Shown piece after piece: positions 34,379 to 43,413 of a DNA stretch of 64,000 bases. The DNA is from Streptococcus sanguinis SK1 = NCTC 7863. GTDB taxonomy: Bacteria > Bacillota > Bacilli > Lactobacillales > Streptococcaceae. The position numbers were made by a program, and so were the translations under genes. The stretch lies in NCBI RefSeq assembly GCF_000194945.1, contig NZ_GL878508.1:51147-115146 (forward strand), read 5' to 3'. Each line of letters starts with the position of its first letter. The stretch's first letter is position 1. Under the pieces are notes generated by a model. It was not told where the DNA came from and ran no database searches. It saw only the letters and a list, made by a program, of their open reading frames with translations.

Positions 34379-34873
34379 ATGAAAGGAAAAAAAAGACAGG
34401 GCTCTACTCTTCCCATGGTTATCGTAACCATTGTGATTCTGGTTGCTATGATTGGGATTTTGGCTTCTATCGTGGATACAGGGCAAAGCCAGACTCAACG
34501 GATGTATAACTATCTCAAAGCTAAGTACACAGCGACTTCTGGTACACAGTTGGCATGGGGTGCTTATCTAGACCCTGTGGACGGTAATCCGTCATCAGTT
34601 TATGAAGAGTTTGATAAACGAGCGCGTAGCATGGATCCTTCAACAGAGCCGATTAAGTCAACCCATACCTTTAAGGATGGCAGTGTAGCAGAAATCGAGA
34701 TGAATGGACAGCTTGTAGATGGTTTGACTGGTCCTGAAAATTATAATATCACGATTAAATCGAAGTCAAAATTAGCTGGCAGTAATGACTATTACGAGCA
34801 TATTGTAACCTTCAACTTTGACACAAAAGGAATTCGCTCGGAAGAAGGACATTTGAGATCGGCGCAGAAGTAA
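34379..34873 (+). CDS. pilA: Minor pilin PilA-like with degenerate prepilin motif
   Basis: The 164-aa protein has a short basic leader (MKGKKRQG) followed by STLPMVIVTIVILVAMIGI, a pilin-type helix. Position +5 of the mature chain is Met rather than Glu, so the motif is degenerate. The rest (ATSGTQLAWGAYLDPVDGNP) resembles the PilX/GspK-like minor pilins that prime assembly and lack Glu5. Size and order match PilA of S. sanguinis; the name rests on that and on position. It is the first gene after the partial terminator. Confidence 0.75.
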   Translation: MKGKKRQGSTLPMVIVTIVILVAMIGILASIVDTGQSQTQRMYNYLKAKYTATSGTQLAWGAYLDPVDGNPSSVYEEFDKRARSMDPSTEPIKSTHTFKDGSVAEIEMNGQLVDGLTGPENYNITIKSKSKLAGSNDYYEHIVTFNFDTKGIRSEEGHLRSAQK

Positions 34874-34893
34874 AAATAAATTAGGTAGGAATG

Positions 34894-36282
34894 ATGAAAC
34901 AAATACAAAAAGGTTTTACCCTAGTCGAGATGGTTATGGCTATTATGTTGATGAGCATGATAGCACTCATCATTGGTGTTATATTTAACACCATGTTTTC
35001 CAGCCGAGAATTGATCGAGCGTGAAGCGAGTATTCAAGCGGAAATGCGAACCTCTATGCAGTATGTGGATCGAACCGTTGGTAAGGCAACCTCAATCTTT
35101 GTCTTGGATGACAGCAAGTTCAAAGGTTCCAAGCAAGGACTAAGCAGAGAATGGAGCTATATTGGCCTATCTGCGGATGGCAAGAAGGTTCTAAACTATG
35201 TTTGGAACAAGAAAAAACAGGACTGGGATGTCAGCGAGTTGGGAACCAAATCTCTCTATAATATGAAGTTGGACTTGGAATTTAAGACAGAGGGCGCTTA
35301 TCAGGACAATCGCTTGATTAGTTATAACCTGTCTGGTAAATATCCAGATACTAACAATAAGTTGTCTATTGATACAGCTATATCAGCTCTCAATACTAAG
35401 CAGGTCTTCTCTAAAGTTGCTAAAGGCAAGAAAGGGATTGCTATTGCTTATCGAACTGACCCTATTCAAGGGCAGATGAATATTGCTGTTTCTTTTGTAT
35501 TTGATACATCTGGTTCTATGGATTGGGATCTGCAAGGAAGAAATGTTAATCCAAATAGTGGTACTGAGAGTCGTATGACTATCCTTCGGAAAAAGGCTGA
35601 AATAATGATTAAGGACCTTAAGGGAATTGGGAATATTAGTGTTAACTTAGTAGGCTTCTCTAGTTCAGGTAAATATATTCAAAAAGAATTTTCTAATTTA
35701 GATAATGGTGCAGATACTATTATAGGTACCATAAAGGATCCTAAAAAATTAGTGCCAGATGGTGTTACTAATCCAGGTGATGGGCTTCGCTATGGACTGA
35801 TTAGTTTGCAGTCACAACCGGCTCAGCTTAAGTATGTAGTTTTATTAACAGATGGTATACCTAATACTTATATAGTAGATCCTAGTGCGCTGTATGCTGG
35901 GAATAGGGTAGACCATGGGAATGCAGTTGGTCGTGTAACTTTTAACAATCCTATTTATGATGTATCGACAAATTTAGGATATGAATACCGTCGTCTTGGA
36001 TATGATTTATATTCTAGAGATTCCGTAACTCGTGAAAATGCTATTACTTATGCGGGAGAGGTGTCTAAAAAATTTGGCGTCGGTGTTAAACGGGTAAATG
36101 TCATTGGTTTTTCTGGGGTAGACAAAGAAATTGCTTACGGGAAAGATTTGACAAATAGTATTGGAAAAGGTGGCATGGAAACCAGCTATGAATCTGCTAC
36201 CAATGAGGCAGCCTTGCAAAAAACATTCTCTGATATTAAAAAGCAGATTCAGCAGGATTTGTGGTTTGTATCAGGGCCTTAG
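34894..36282 (+). CDS. pilB: Modular minor pilin PilB with von Willebrand A module
   Basis: The 462-aa protein has a short leader (MKQIQKG|FTLVEMVMAIMLM) and a pilin module of about 150 residues. A vWA adhesin module follows, with the metal-ion site D204-T-S206-G-S208 and a later LLTDGIPN (Asp320). PilB of S. sanguinis is known to be such a bimodular pilin that binds human proteins. ATG 34891 is an alternative start; 34894 has better spacing from TAGGA. The vWA region is visibly more AT-rich than its surroundings. Confidence 0.88.
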   Translation: MKQIQKGFTLVEMVMAIMLMSMIALIIGVIFNTMFSSRELIEREASIQAEMRTSMQYVDRTVGKATSIFVLDDSKFKGSKQGLSREWSYIGLSADGKKVLNYVWNKKKQDWDVSELGTKSLYNMKLDLEFKTEGAYQDNRLISYNLSGKYPDTNNKLSIDTAISALNTKQVFSKVAKGKKGIAIAYRTDPIQGQMNIAVSFVFDTSGSMDWDLQGRNVNPNSGTESRMTILRKKAEIMIKDLKGIGNISVNLVGFSSSGKYIQKEFSNLDNGADTIIGTIKDPKKLVPDGVTNPGDGLRYGLISLQSQPAQLKYVVLLTDGIPNTYIVDPSALYAGNRVDHGNAVGRVTFNNPIYDVSTNLGYEYRRLGYDLYSRDSVTRENAITYAGEVSKKFGVGVKRVNVIGFSGVDKEIAYGKDLTNSIGKGGMETSYESATNEAALQKTFSDIKKQIQQDLWFVSGP

Positions 36283-36294
36283 AAAGGATAAGGG

Positions 36295-37758
36295 ATGAAA
36301 AGATTAAAAAGACGCAGAGGAATTACACTGGTCGAAGTCTTAGTTTCTCTGATTCTGATTGGAGTTATTGCTGCAGGGTTCTTGACCTTCTTTTCTGGGA
36401 GTTTTAATAATATTCTCCGTCAGCGAAGTCAGAATGCTATCAACTTTGATATTCAGGAGTCTTTCGAGAAACAACTGACTGAAAGTAAGAAACGTGAGGG
36501 TACAGGAACAGATATTGAAACCTTCACCTACCAAATTGGTAATGGGACCAAGCAGAGTATTGATGTAAAAGGTACAAATCTGTCTTATAATGATAAAATC
36601 AAAAAAATTCATCTTTTTGCAGCGAATGCAGTCGAAGTTCCGCTTGATATTCCAGATTTGAAAGTAAGTATTCCTACTGGGAAAAGATATTATTATACCG
36701 GCAAGGGGATAACTACTCCTGGCGGTAAAGTGGACACAGCTGATATTCAGAAAAAAAGCAAAACTAGAATTTACACAGAATCTGGTTGGTTTCTCAGCGA
36801 CCGTAGTATAGGCACGGGAGTATCTGACATTGTCCCAGTGGGAACGATTGGTAAAAAAGGTGATGGCACTATTTCTCAAACACTTTTTCCAGAAATGCCG
36901 ACCGACTTCCGTCAGCTATCAAAATCAGAGACGGGTGTCTATATTACAGATGATATGAGGGGGAAGTACTTGACTTTTGCTGCCCGAGCTATTAACTCTT
37001 ATGGACGGGTAGGAAATTATCATGAAGCTGACCGTATCTGGGTTATGGGCCTGCCAGTTACACAGAATGTGCGTCTTCATACGGATGCTGACTTGGCTCT
37101 GTTAAAGAATGGAAATACCACCTCGCTTATACCAACTGACAATCAGTTACATACTAATACAGAAGTAAGAGATTATTTTAATGATGTTGTTTATGGTGCT
37201 ACTATCCCTGTTCTGAATTATAAAGAGCCTGCAATTAACCAGACTCGACAGTTAATAGCACTTGATGGTCGTACGATGCAGTTTAGTAATCATAACTTTA
37301 ACAATGGCTATACGACTTCTGTATTGATTGGGAATCGTCAGCAGACCGGACCACTTCTAACCTATAAACTAGATGATACTCTAACTTGGGGGATTAATCT
37401 GGAAAACGATGGTAGAATTGCTATTAAAACAGTCGATACAACTACAGCTAATAACGGTGGTCAGGAATATATACAAAATGTTAAATTAGACTATAGTAAT
37501 GATAATTCTATACAAGTGCGTAGTGCTGCGAAGAATGACTCTTTAGGGATTGAAATTTTTATCAATGGACAATCAGTCTATAATAAAACAGTTTCGCTGA
37601 CCAGAAACAGAACGACGCATAATATTAGTAGTGGTCAGATTATCTTTGGTGGCAATACTTACATTAATGAGTTTGCAGTTTATACTGAAAGTCTGAATAA
37701 CAGCAATATACAAAAACTTGCTGAATACTTCCGCGATAAGTATAAGGCGAGCCAATAG
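36295..37758 (+). CDS. pilC: Modular minor pilin PilC with lectin-like module
   Basis: The 487-aa protein has the leader MKRLKRRRG|ITLVEVLVSLILIG and a pilin module. The C-terminal half (about residues 260-487) looks like a concanavalin/LamG-type beta sandwich (GRTMQFSNHNFNNGYTTSVL, GINLENDGRIAIKTV, GIEIFINGQSVYNKTVSL, INEFAVYTESL). It would sit at the pilus tip as a glycan-binding adhesin, as reported for S. sanguinis PilC. AGGATAAGGG precedes the ATG and the gene lies 12 nt after pilB. Confidence 0.85.
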   Translation: MKRLKRRRGITLVEVLVSLILIGVIAAGFLTFFSGSFNNILRQRSQNAINFDIQESFEKQLTESKKREGTGTDIETFTYQIGNGTKQSIDVKGTNLSYNDKIKKIHLFAANAVEVPLDIPDLKVSIPTGKRYYYTGKGITTPGGKVDTADIQKKSKTRIYTESGWFLSDRSIGTGVSDIVPVGTIGKKGDGTISQTLFPEMPTDFRQLSKSETGVYITDDMRGKYLTFAARAINSYGRVGNYHEADRIWVMGLPVTQNVRLHTDADLALLKNGNTTSLIPTDNQLHTNTEVRDYFNDVVYGATIPVLNYKEPAINQTRQLIALDGRTMQFSNHNFNNGYTTSVLIGNRQQTGPLLTYKLDDTLTWGINLENDGRIAIKTVDTTTANNGGQEYIQNVKLDYSNDNSIQVRSAAKNDSLGIEIFINGQSVYNKTVSLTRNRTTHNISSGQIIFGGNTYINEFAVYTESLNNSNIQKLAEYFRDKYKASQ

Positions 37759-37798
37759 GGAAATAGTTTTTAGGAAAAATAAGGGAGATTAGGAGATT

Positions 37799-39211
37799 AT
37801 GGCAAAAAATATGTTTTCGTCCAAGGGGCGCAGAAGAGCTCTGGACGAAGAAGACAATGAGAAAAAAGGCTCATTTTTAGGAAAATTAAATAAACCGCTC
37901 TTCTCATCAAAAGGGAAACATAAAGAACACTTATCTATTCAAGGAGTTCAGATCAAGTCAGATCGTCAAGAAGACTTTGACGATGAGGAAAAGTCAACGG
38001 CAAAAGGGAGCTTCTTAACTAAGCTCAACAAGCCGCTCTTTTCTAAGAATAGTGGCAGTGATGACATGCCTGCTAAGTCTGGTAATCGTTCGCTCTTTTC
38101 TAAGAAAGGCAGTGGTGCGGCGAGCCAACCGGTCACTAGAATGCATGCACCTTACACTATGTTTGGCAAGCCAATCAAGGGCAATCTGATGGCCATTGAC
38201 TTCACTGACGAATCAGTCTATCTGGTTGTTGCTAGACAGAAGCGCAATGAGCTGGAGATTATCAAGATGGCATCTGCTAATCTGCCAGAAGGTGTTGTAC
38301 TGAATAGTGAGATTATCGACCCGATTACTCTCAAAAATATTATCAGTGACCTGATGGAGCAGCATGCTATCACTGCTAAGTACGCTTTCTTTGCACTTGG
38401 CAATACCAATATCATCGCCCGTTCGGTTGATGTAGCAGCTAGTGTGCAGAATGATGAGGATATTGAGGGCTTGGTATCTTACGAGCTCCAGCAATATCTG
38501 GATATTGATCCGACTTCTTATGTCATCCAGTTCCAAGAGCAAGAGTCTAATTCAGCTTTTCCGCTTGATGAAGATACTCGCTCACTCATGGTCTATGCTG
38601 TGCCAAAAGGCGTGGTAGAGCAATATCTGGGCTTGGCTGAGAATTTGAAGTTGACACCTTATGTCTTTGACCTTCAGTCTAATACCTTTGAAAAATGGCT
38701 GGAACGCGTTCAGGCGGTTAACAATCGTGCCAAGAAGCTGACCAAGGAAAATGTCGGCATGGTACATCTGAGCAAGAGCTTCATTGGTGTTTATCTCTAC
38801 TCAGAAGGCAAGTTTGTGACCAGCAACTATCTCAACCGTGGCTACAAGGACATCCTGAGCTATGCAGACGACGCTAGTCTATTGCAGAAGCTTCCAGCAG
38901 TGGCTTCAGATGATCTGGATACAGGTCTCTTGAAGAGGGCCTTGGATGAGTGGGTGGCTGATGCTAAGAACCACATTCTCAATACTGAAAACTTCTTTAG
39001 CGGATCAACCGGTCTCAACATTGACAGTTTCTACGTCTTTGGTGATCAGGACATTTGCTGGCAGTTGGCAGCTATTCTGAAGCAGAGCATGAATCGGGAA
39101 TTCATCTCAATTGATAATGTAGATTATGAGAATGTACTGTGGGAAGGTTCTGCCGAGTTTAATGCGGAGTTCATTCCGGCCACAGCCATGTTGATTAGGA
39201 GAGCGAACTAA
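37799..39211 (+). CDS. pilM: Type IV pilus assembly protein PilM with repetitive N-terminal extension
   Basis: The actin-like ATPase PilM begins near residue 120 (NLMAIDFTDESVYLVVARQKR) and continues with the FtsA/PilM fold to residue 470. It is preceded by about 115 polar residues containing a repeated motif, KGSFLGKLNKPLFSSKG, KGSFLTKLNKPLFSKNSG and NRSLFSKKGSG. Usual PilM proteins are about 350 aa and lack this. PilM forms a cytoplasmic ring that binds the PilN N-terminus. TTAGGAG precedes the ATG. Its stop overlaps the pilN ATG. Confidence 0.9.
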   Translation: MAKNMFSSKGRRRALDEEDNEKKGSFLGKLNKPLFSSKGKHKEHLSIQGVQIKSDRQEDFDDEEKSTAKGSFLTKLNKPLFSKNSGSDDMPAKSGNRSLFSKKGSGAASQPVTRMHAPYTMFGKPIKGNLMAIDFTDESVYLVVARQKRNELEIIKMASANLPEGVVLNSEIIDPITLKNIISDLMEQHAITAKYAFFALGNTNIIARSVDVAASVQNDEDIEGLVSYELQQYLDIDPTSYVIQFQEQESNSAFPLDEDTRSLMVYAVPKGVVEQYLGLAENLKLTPYVFDLQSNTFEKWLERVQAVNNRAKKLTKENVGMVHLSKSFIGVYLYSEGKFVTSNYLNRGYKDILSYADDASLLQKLPAVASDDLDTGLLKRALDEWVADAKNHILNTENFFSGSTGLNIDSFYVFGDQDICWQLAAILKQSMNREFISIDNVDYENVLWEGSAEFNAEFIPATAMLIRRAN

Positions 39212-39792
39212 TGCGGAGAGATTTAAACTACTTTTCAAAATATCATGTGGCACCGGCTAAAGCTAGTCCACTAAAACTTGCTGCTATTTCCGCTTTTGCT
39301 GGGATTGTAGCGATTATGATTGTGCTGATTGGTTTCTTCCAGTTTAGCGCTATGCACCTCCAAGGCGAGATTGACCGAGCGGAGCAGACACTCAAGAGTC
39401 CAGAGATGGCTCAAGAGCTGAAGGCAGTCTCTGAGACTGAAGATAAGATTGTTACGGTCAAGAATGACGAATTTCTCTTTACAAGTCTGGAAGGCGACTT
39501 CCGCCGCCTGCACCGAGTAAACAAAGCCTTTATGGACTTTCTTAATAAAAACGTGACGCGAAACCTAGTCTTTGACGATATCAAGATTAATAACGACAAT
39601 GTTGAAATCAATGGTTCGTCTCAAGAGCATCTTTCCATCGCTAAGTTTGAGGAAGAGCTTCGTAAGTCTGAGAAGTTTAACCATATTTTTGTGGATAACA
39701 TTACTCGCGAGGAAAAGGATAACAATACAGTGTACAAGTTTAACATTAAAATTTTGACGAAGGATGTAGATTTCAATGAAGAGCAAAAATGA
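39211..39792 (+). CDS. pilN: Type IV pilus assembly protein PilN
   Basis: The 193-aa protein is a bitopic membrane protein. It has a cytoplasmic N-terminal segment (MRRDLNYFSKYHVAPAKASP, the PilM-binding part), one helix (LAAISAFAGIVAIMIVLIGFF) and an outer ferredoxin-like domain after a coiled coil. It starts 1 nt inside the pilM stop and overlaps pilO by 17 nt. The identification rests on position and topology more than on motif. Confidence 0.85.
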   Translation: MRRDLNYFSKYHVAPAKASPLKLAAISAFAGIVAIMIVLIGFFQFSAMHLQGEIDRAEQTLKSPEMAQELKAVSETEDKIVTVKNDEFLFTSLEGDFRRLHRVNKAFMDFLNKNVTRNLVFDDIKINNDNVEINGSSQEHLSIAKFEEELRKSEKFNHIFVDNITREEKDNNTVYKFNIKILTKDVDFNEEQK

Positions 39793-41362
39793 GAAAGAAA
39801 AGAAAAAAATCCTGAGTAATTTAAATGAGCGTGACAAGAAATTGTTGGCCTGTGTTGGAGGAGTAGCGGTACTTGCTGGTGGTGGGTATCTGGTAACAAA
39901 TTCTTATACACGGATGGCGCAGTTAGCTGAAGAGCATGCAACTATCTCGACAGAGTTGGAAGGCAAGAATGCCAAGATTAGTCAGAGGAAGTCTCTTACC
40001 AAACAGCTCCAAACATTGAATGCTAAGACTCTGGATCAGGCTAAGAAATACTATGGTACGACCAATCAAGGGGAGTTCATCTTCTTGATTGACAAGTTAG
40101 TCAACGAAAGCGGTATTAAATTCAAGTCTGTCAACTACACTGAGAGCACAGAGTTGGAACTCCAGCAGGAGGGATTGGCTGCTACTTCGTCCAAGGGTCA
40201 AAACTCCAACTCTTCTGGTACGACTAGCAGTTCAAGCTCGAGTGAGACGTCTTCTTCATCCAGTACGACCTCTAGCTCGTCTGGTACATCGTCCTCGTCT
40301 TCATCTAGCAGTAGCTCTTCATCAGATGCGAATACTGCAACAACAACTGCAGCTAATACAGCGACACCAGGGAACGGAACGACCAATAATACCAACATCA
40401 CGCAGATGACAGCGGACATTGAGTTCGAAGGAACTTATACACAGGTTCTGAAATTGCTGGAATTGATTGATGGCAATCAACAAAAAATCGTTTCCAGCGA
40501 ACTTGAATTGGGCGGAAAGAAAAGCCTATCTAGCACAGAGGAAAACAAAAACCCTGATCTAACCAGTGGTAAAATCAAGTTGCGTTTCTATCAGGTTAAA
40601 GACGTCGAGCGCTATGTGACTCTGGAGAGTAATGTCGATAAGACGCCTATTCAATTTGCCAATTGGGAGTCTCCATTTGCGATTCCGACTTGGCAGGCAG
40701 GCTCTATATCTGTAACAACAGCTGGTGGCGGCACAGATGCAACTGGCAATAAGGGCAGTTTGGGGGCTGCAACAACCAATACAACTAGCAGCGCGAATGC
40801 TAACAGCAGTACCAATCTGGCTCCGTCTTATCTGGAGCAGCTTAGCACTCAGTCTAGTCGGAACGATGGTCTGTCAGCTTATTACAATTCATCAACTATC
40901 TACCGCTTCGAGTCACCTCTTAAGCTGACTCAGTCAGGCGGCAGCAATCAGTATGATGTGACGGTTGACAATACGGACTTCCTTGAGGGTTCAGGTTCCA
41001 ATGTAGTTAAGATTCCAGCAACCAAGTCTTCTACCATGTATGAAATGGAATTTGCAGCACCGTATGTATCCTTGAACAATAAGCCGGATGCTATCAGCTT
41101 CTCTCTATCTCTGTCTAATCAATGGCAGGGCAAGATTGGCTTGATTGTCAAGAATGCCAGTGGGCAGAAGATTTACCTTCACGTTATTCGTCCTAACAGC
41201 TGGACTGGCTGGCGCGAAGTTAGCTTCGATCCTGAAAATATTCCAGGATTCAGCTATCCAATGACTATTGTGGGTTACTACTTCGAAACTCCGAGCGGAG
41301 AAAGCCCTGAAACGACTATGAAGCTGGATAACCTATCTGTGAATAACTTGGTAGTTAGCTAA
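39776..41362 (+). CDS. pilO: Type IV pilus assembly protein PilO with Ser-rich linker and extra C-terminal domain
   Basis: The 528-aa protein has one membrane helix (about residues 23-42), a coiled coil and the split PilO-like domain. The domain is interrupted by a Ser/Thr-rich stretch (about residues 142-205). The C-terminal 160 residues form an additional beta-rich domain (YRFESPLKLTQ, FSLSLSNQWQGKIGLIVKNA, SWTGWREVSFD, TTMKLDNLSV) that looks like a jelly-roll carbohydrate-binding module. Typical PilO is about 200 aa. It starts within pilN and ends the pilM-N-O set. Confidence 0.8.
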   Translation: MKSKNEKEKKKILSNLNERDKKLLACVGGVAVLAGGGYLVTNSYTRMAQLAEEHATISTELEGKNAKISQRKSLTKQLQTLNAKTLDQAKKYYGTTNQGEFIFLIDKLVNESGIKFKSVNYTESTELELQQEGLAATSSKGQNSNSSGTTSSSSSSETSSSSSTTSSSSGTSSSSSSSSSSSSDANTATTTAANTATPGNGTTNNTNITQMTADIEFEGTYTQVLKLLELIDGNQQKIVSSELELGGKKSLSSTEENKNPDLTSGKIKLRFYQVKDVERYVTLESNVDKTPIQFANWESPFAIPTWQAGSISVTTAGGGTDATGNKGSLGAATTNTTSSANANSSTNLAPSYLEQLSTQSSRNDGLSAYYNSSTIYRFESPLKLTQSGGSNQYDVTVDNTDFLEGSGSNVVKIPATKSSTMYEMEFAAPYVSLNNKPDAISFSLSLSNQWQGKIGLIVKNASGQKIYLHVIRPNSWTGWREVSFDPENIPGFSYPMTIVGYYFETPSGESPETTMKLDNLSVNNLVVS

Positions 41363-41510
41363 AACACTTTGAAAAAATACCAAATAAGTCTATGGTTTAA
41401 AATTTCAAGAGCATGACTAAATTTTTTCTTAAAAAAATGCTAAAAACCAAGTTATTAGACTAGTATTCACGGTGCATTTATAGTAAACTAAAACATAGAG
41501 ATATTTGAAG

Positions 41511-41516
41511 TATAAT
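41511..41516 (+). promoter_or_regulatory. Possible internal promoter in the pilus locus
   Basis: A perfect TATAAT follows the 150-nt gap after pilO, without a good -35. The hairpin AATAGAC / GTCTATT (41531-41550) with TTGGGTTTT lies just after it. The 289-nt gap between pilO and the next gene holds nothing else that I see. Confidence 0.35.
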
Positions 41517-41651
41517 ACAAGCAAACTCAGAATAGACGCCCGAGTCTATTTTGGGTTTTAATGGAGTTTATGGAAAAACAAAATCAAGACTGGTTTTGCA
41601 TTGAAAAAGTTTAATATCATTTAGAAAGTGGGGGGTGTCGAAAATATTCAA

Positions 41652-43358
41652 ATGGCATATTTTTTACCTTTTGGAGCAGGGCTCATAGCGCTGCATACGA
41701 TTAGCATTTTATTTGTTTCTAGGATTTCATTAATAAAGCGCCTTTTTCTCGTAGTATGGGTCATGCTATTTGCGATTGGTGCTCCATTCCTCTTTCAACA
41801 AGTTCCCGGCATAGCCTTTGTTGGGCTCTGTGCCTTGGCTTTGGCTGTCTATATGGTGCTGCTCTTTTCACAGGAGCTAGCTCCAGTCAAGAAGAGAGCA
41901 ACTGCTTCTGCGCGAAGCAGAAGCCAGAAGCATGCTAAGAGCTCGCGGAAGGAAGCTAAGGAAGCAAGCTTGTCATCTGCTAGGGATTTGAACTTCTCCA
42001 ATGCTTCAACCGGTAAGATGAGAAAGGAAAGTAAAGAAAGGGTTCAGGCTGAGGAAAGTCCGGCAAGGCAGAGGGTATCTGCTTCTGGTCGCACCCTAGC
42101 AGACCGTTCTATCAAAAAGGATATGACAAGATTTGAGAAAGTAAAACCTCTCTACCCTGTTGATAACTTGGCTACAGCTCCTGCCTTTGGAGAATATGAG
42201 CCAAACAGTCAGCTAGCGGCAGCTGAGGTCGGTATGGTGGGTATGGACCACAGCGCACAAAAGGCCAATGATGAATTTTTGCAGTCCCTGCTTCATCACC
42301 GCAAGGGTTCTACTAAGATTAAGGTGGCCAACTCTCTGATTCAGCCTACGGAAGCAAATGCAGCCAGCAATCAAGGCTATACAGATATAGATGATCCAGC
42401 CTTTGAGACTGCTGTTCTGTCTAAGATTAGACCGATGTCCTATACGGAGTCTAGCTATGGCAACTTCAGACCGCAGGCGGTTGAGGTGACAGGTGTTGTT
42501 TCTCAAGATGAGGAAGAATACTTCACTGAGCAAGAACAAGCTCAGCAGCCAGTGGCAGAAGAAGTAGGCAACAGCCTGGAAGATGTTTTTGCTGCTACGG
42601 GAGATATCAAGCCAGTTAGAGCAGAAGAGTCAAGAGCAGCAAACAGCTTAGAATCTCTCTTCTTTGCTAACTCAGACACTGAGCCACAAGCTAAGATGGA
42701 TTCCACCTTCAGTCAAGCAGCTGCAGAGCCAGAGTTTTCTGCTTCTGAAGAGTCTATGGTTAGCCGTGATCGCGCTGATATTCAGGGTTATCAAGATATT
42801 CTCAGCCAGATTCAGCATGATTTGCTGGGATCTGAAGAGGAAGATTTAACTGCTGAAGTGGCAGAGACTTGGGAGGAAGAAAGTAACTTCGCACCTGCAG
42901 CAGAAACGTTTGAGTTTGAAGCAGCTGCTGAACCAACAGTTGTTCAATCAGTTTCTGAAGACGCTCTTTGGACACAGGCTGAGCCTGTTCAAGAAGCAGT
43001 TGCAGATGAGACAGAAGAAGACTTGCTTAAGGGAATTGCTGATATCCTCAAAGCTGAGGAAGCACAAGTCAAGGCAGCTCCAGTCGTTCCGGCTGTAGAT
43101 GAAACAGAAGAAGATTTGCTTCAGAAAATCACTGACATCCTCAAGGCTGAGGAAGCGGCAGAAGCAAGACCAGCTGCAGCAACAGCGGGAGATAAAGAAG
43201 TCTATTTCCAATTCCTCCTACTGGAAAGTCAGGAATTATTGGCTTCAAATGCAGTTCAAGAAGCTGAGAGCTATCTGAAAGAAATTGTCCAAGGCAGTTC
43301 AGATCAAAATCTTCGTCAAGAAGCGTTCAACATGCTGGACAAAATCGTGAAAAATTAA
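41652..43358 (+). CDS. Pilus-locus membrane protein with long acidic cytoplasmic tail
   Basis: The 568-aa protein has three hydrophobic helices in its first 80 residues (MAYFLPFGAGLIALHTISIL, RLFLVVWVMLFAIGAPFLF, GIAFVGLCALALAVYMVLLF). A basic stretch and a long acidic, Ala/Glu-rich region without recognised domain follow. Near the end two copies of DETEEDLL-(KG/QK)-I-(A/T)-DILKAEEA stand in tandem. The last 55 residues look like a TPR-type helical hairpin. A GTG at 41628 is an alternative start. Position says it serves the pilus; I cannot assign a pil letter. Confidence 0.75.
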   Translation: MAYFLPFGAGLIALHTISILFVSRISLIKRLFLVVWVMLFAIGAPFLFQQVPGIAFVGLCALALAVYMVLLFSQELAPVKKRATASARSRSQKHAKSSRKEAKEASLSSARDLNFSNASTGKMRKESKERVQAEESPARQRVSASGRTLADRSIKKDMTRFEKVKPLYPVDNLATAPAFGEYEPNSQLAAAEVGMVGMDHSAQKANDEFLQSLLHHRKGSTKIKVANSLIQPTEANAASNQGYTDIDDPAFETAVLSKIRPMSYTESSYGNFRPQAVEVTGVVSQDEEEYFTEQEQAQQPVAEEVGNSLEDVFAATGDIKPVRAEESRAANSLESLFFANSDTEPQAKMDSTFSQAAAEPEFSASEESMVSRDRADIQGYQDILSQIQHDLLGSEEEDLTAEVAETWEEESNFAPAAETFEFEAAAEPTVVQSVSEDALWTQAEPVQEAVADETEEDLLKGIADILKAEEAQVKAAPVVPAVDETEEDLLQKITDILKAEEAAEARPAAATAGDKEVYFQFLLLESQELLASNAVQEAESYLKEIVQGSSDQNLRQEAFNMLDKIVKN

Positions 43359-43413
43359 TACTATATAAACATACAATTGATTGTAATCAATTAGAAGGGT
43401 TTTAGGGGAAATT

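Noticed and set aside
40200..40335. Low-complexity TCT/AGC tract considered as a DNA repeat array
   Set aside because: It is the in-frame Ser/Thr linker of PilO. The opposite-strand frame of 73 codons is its shadow.
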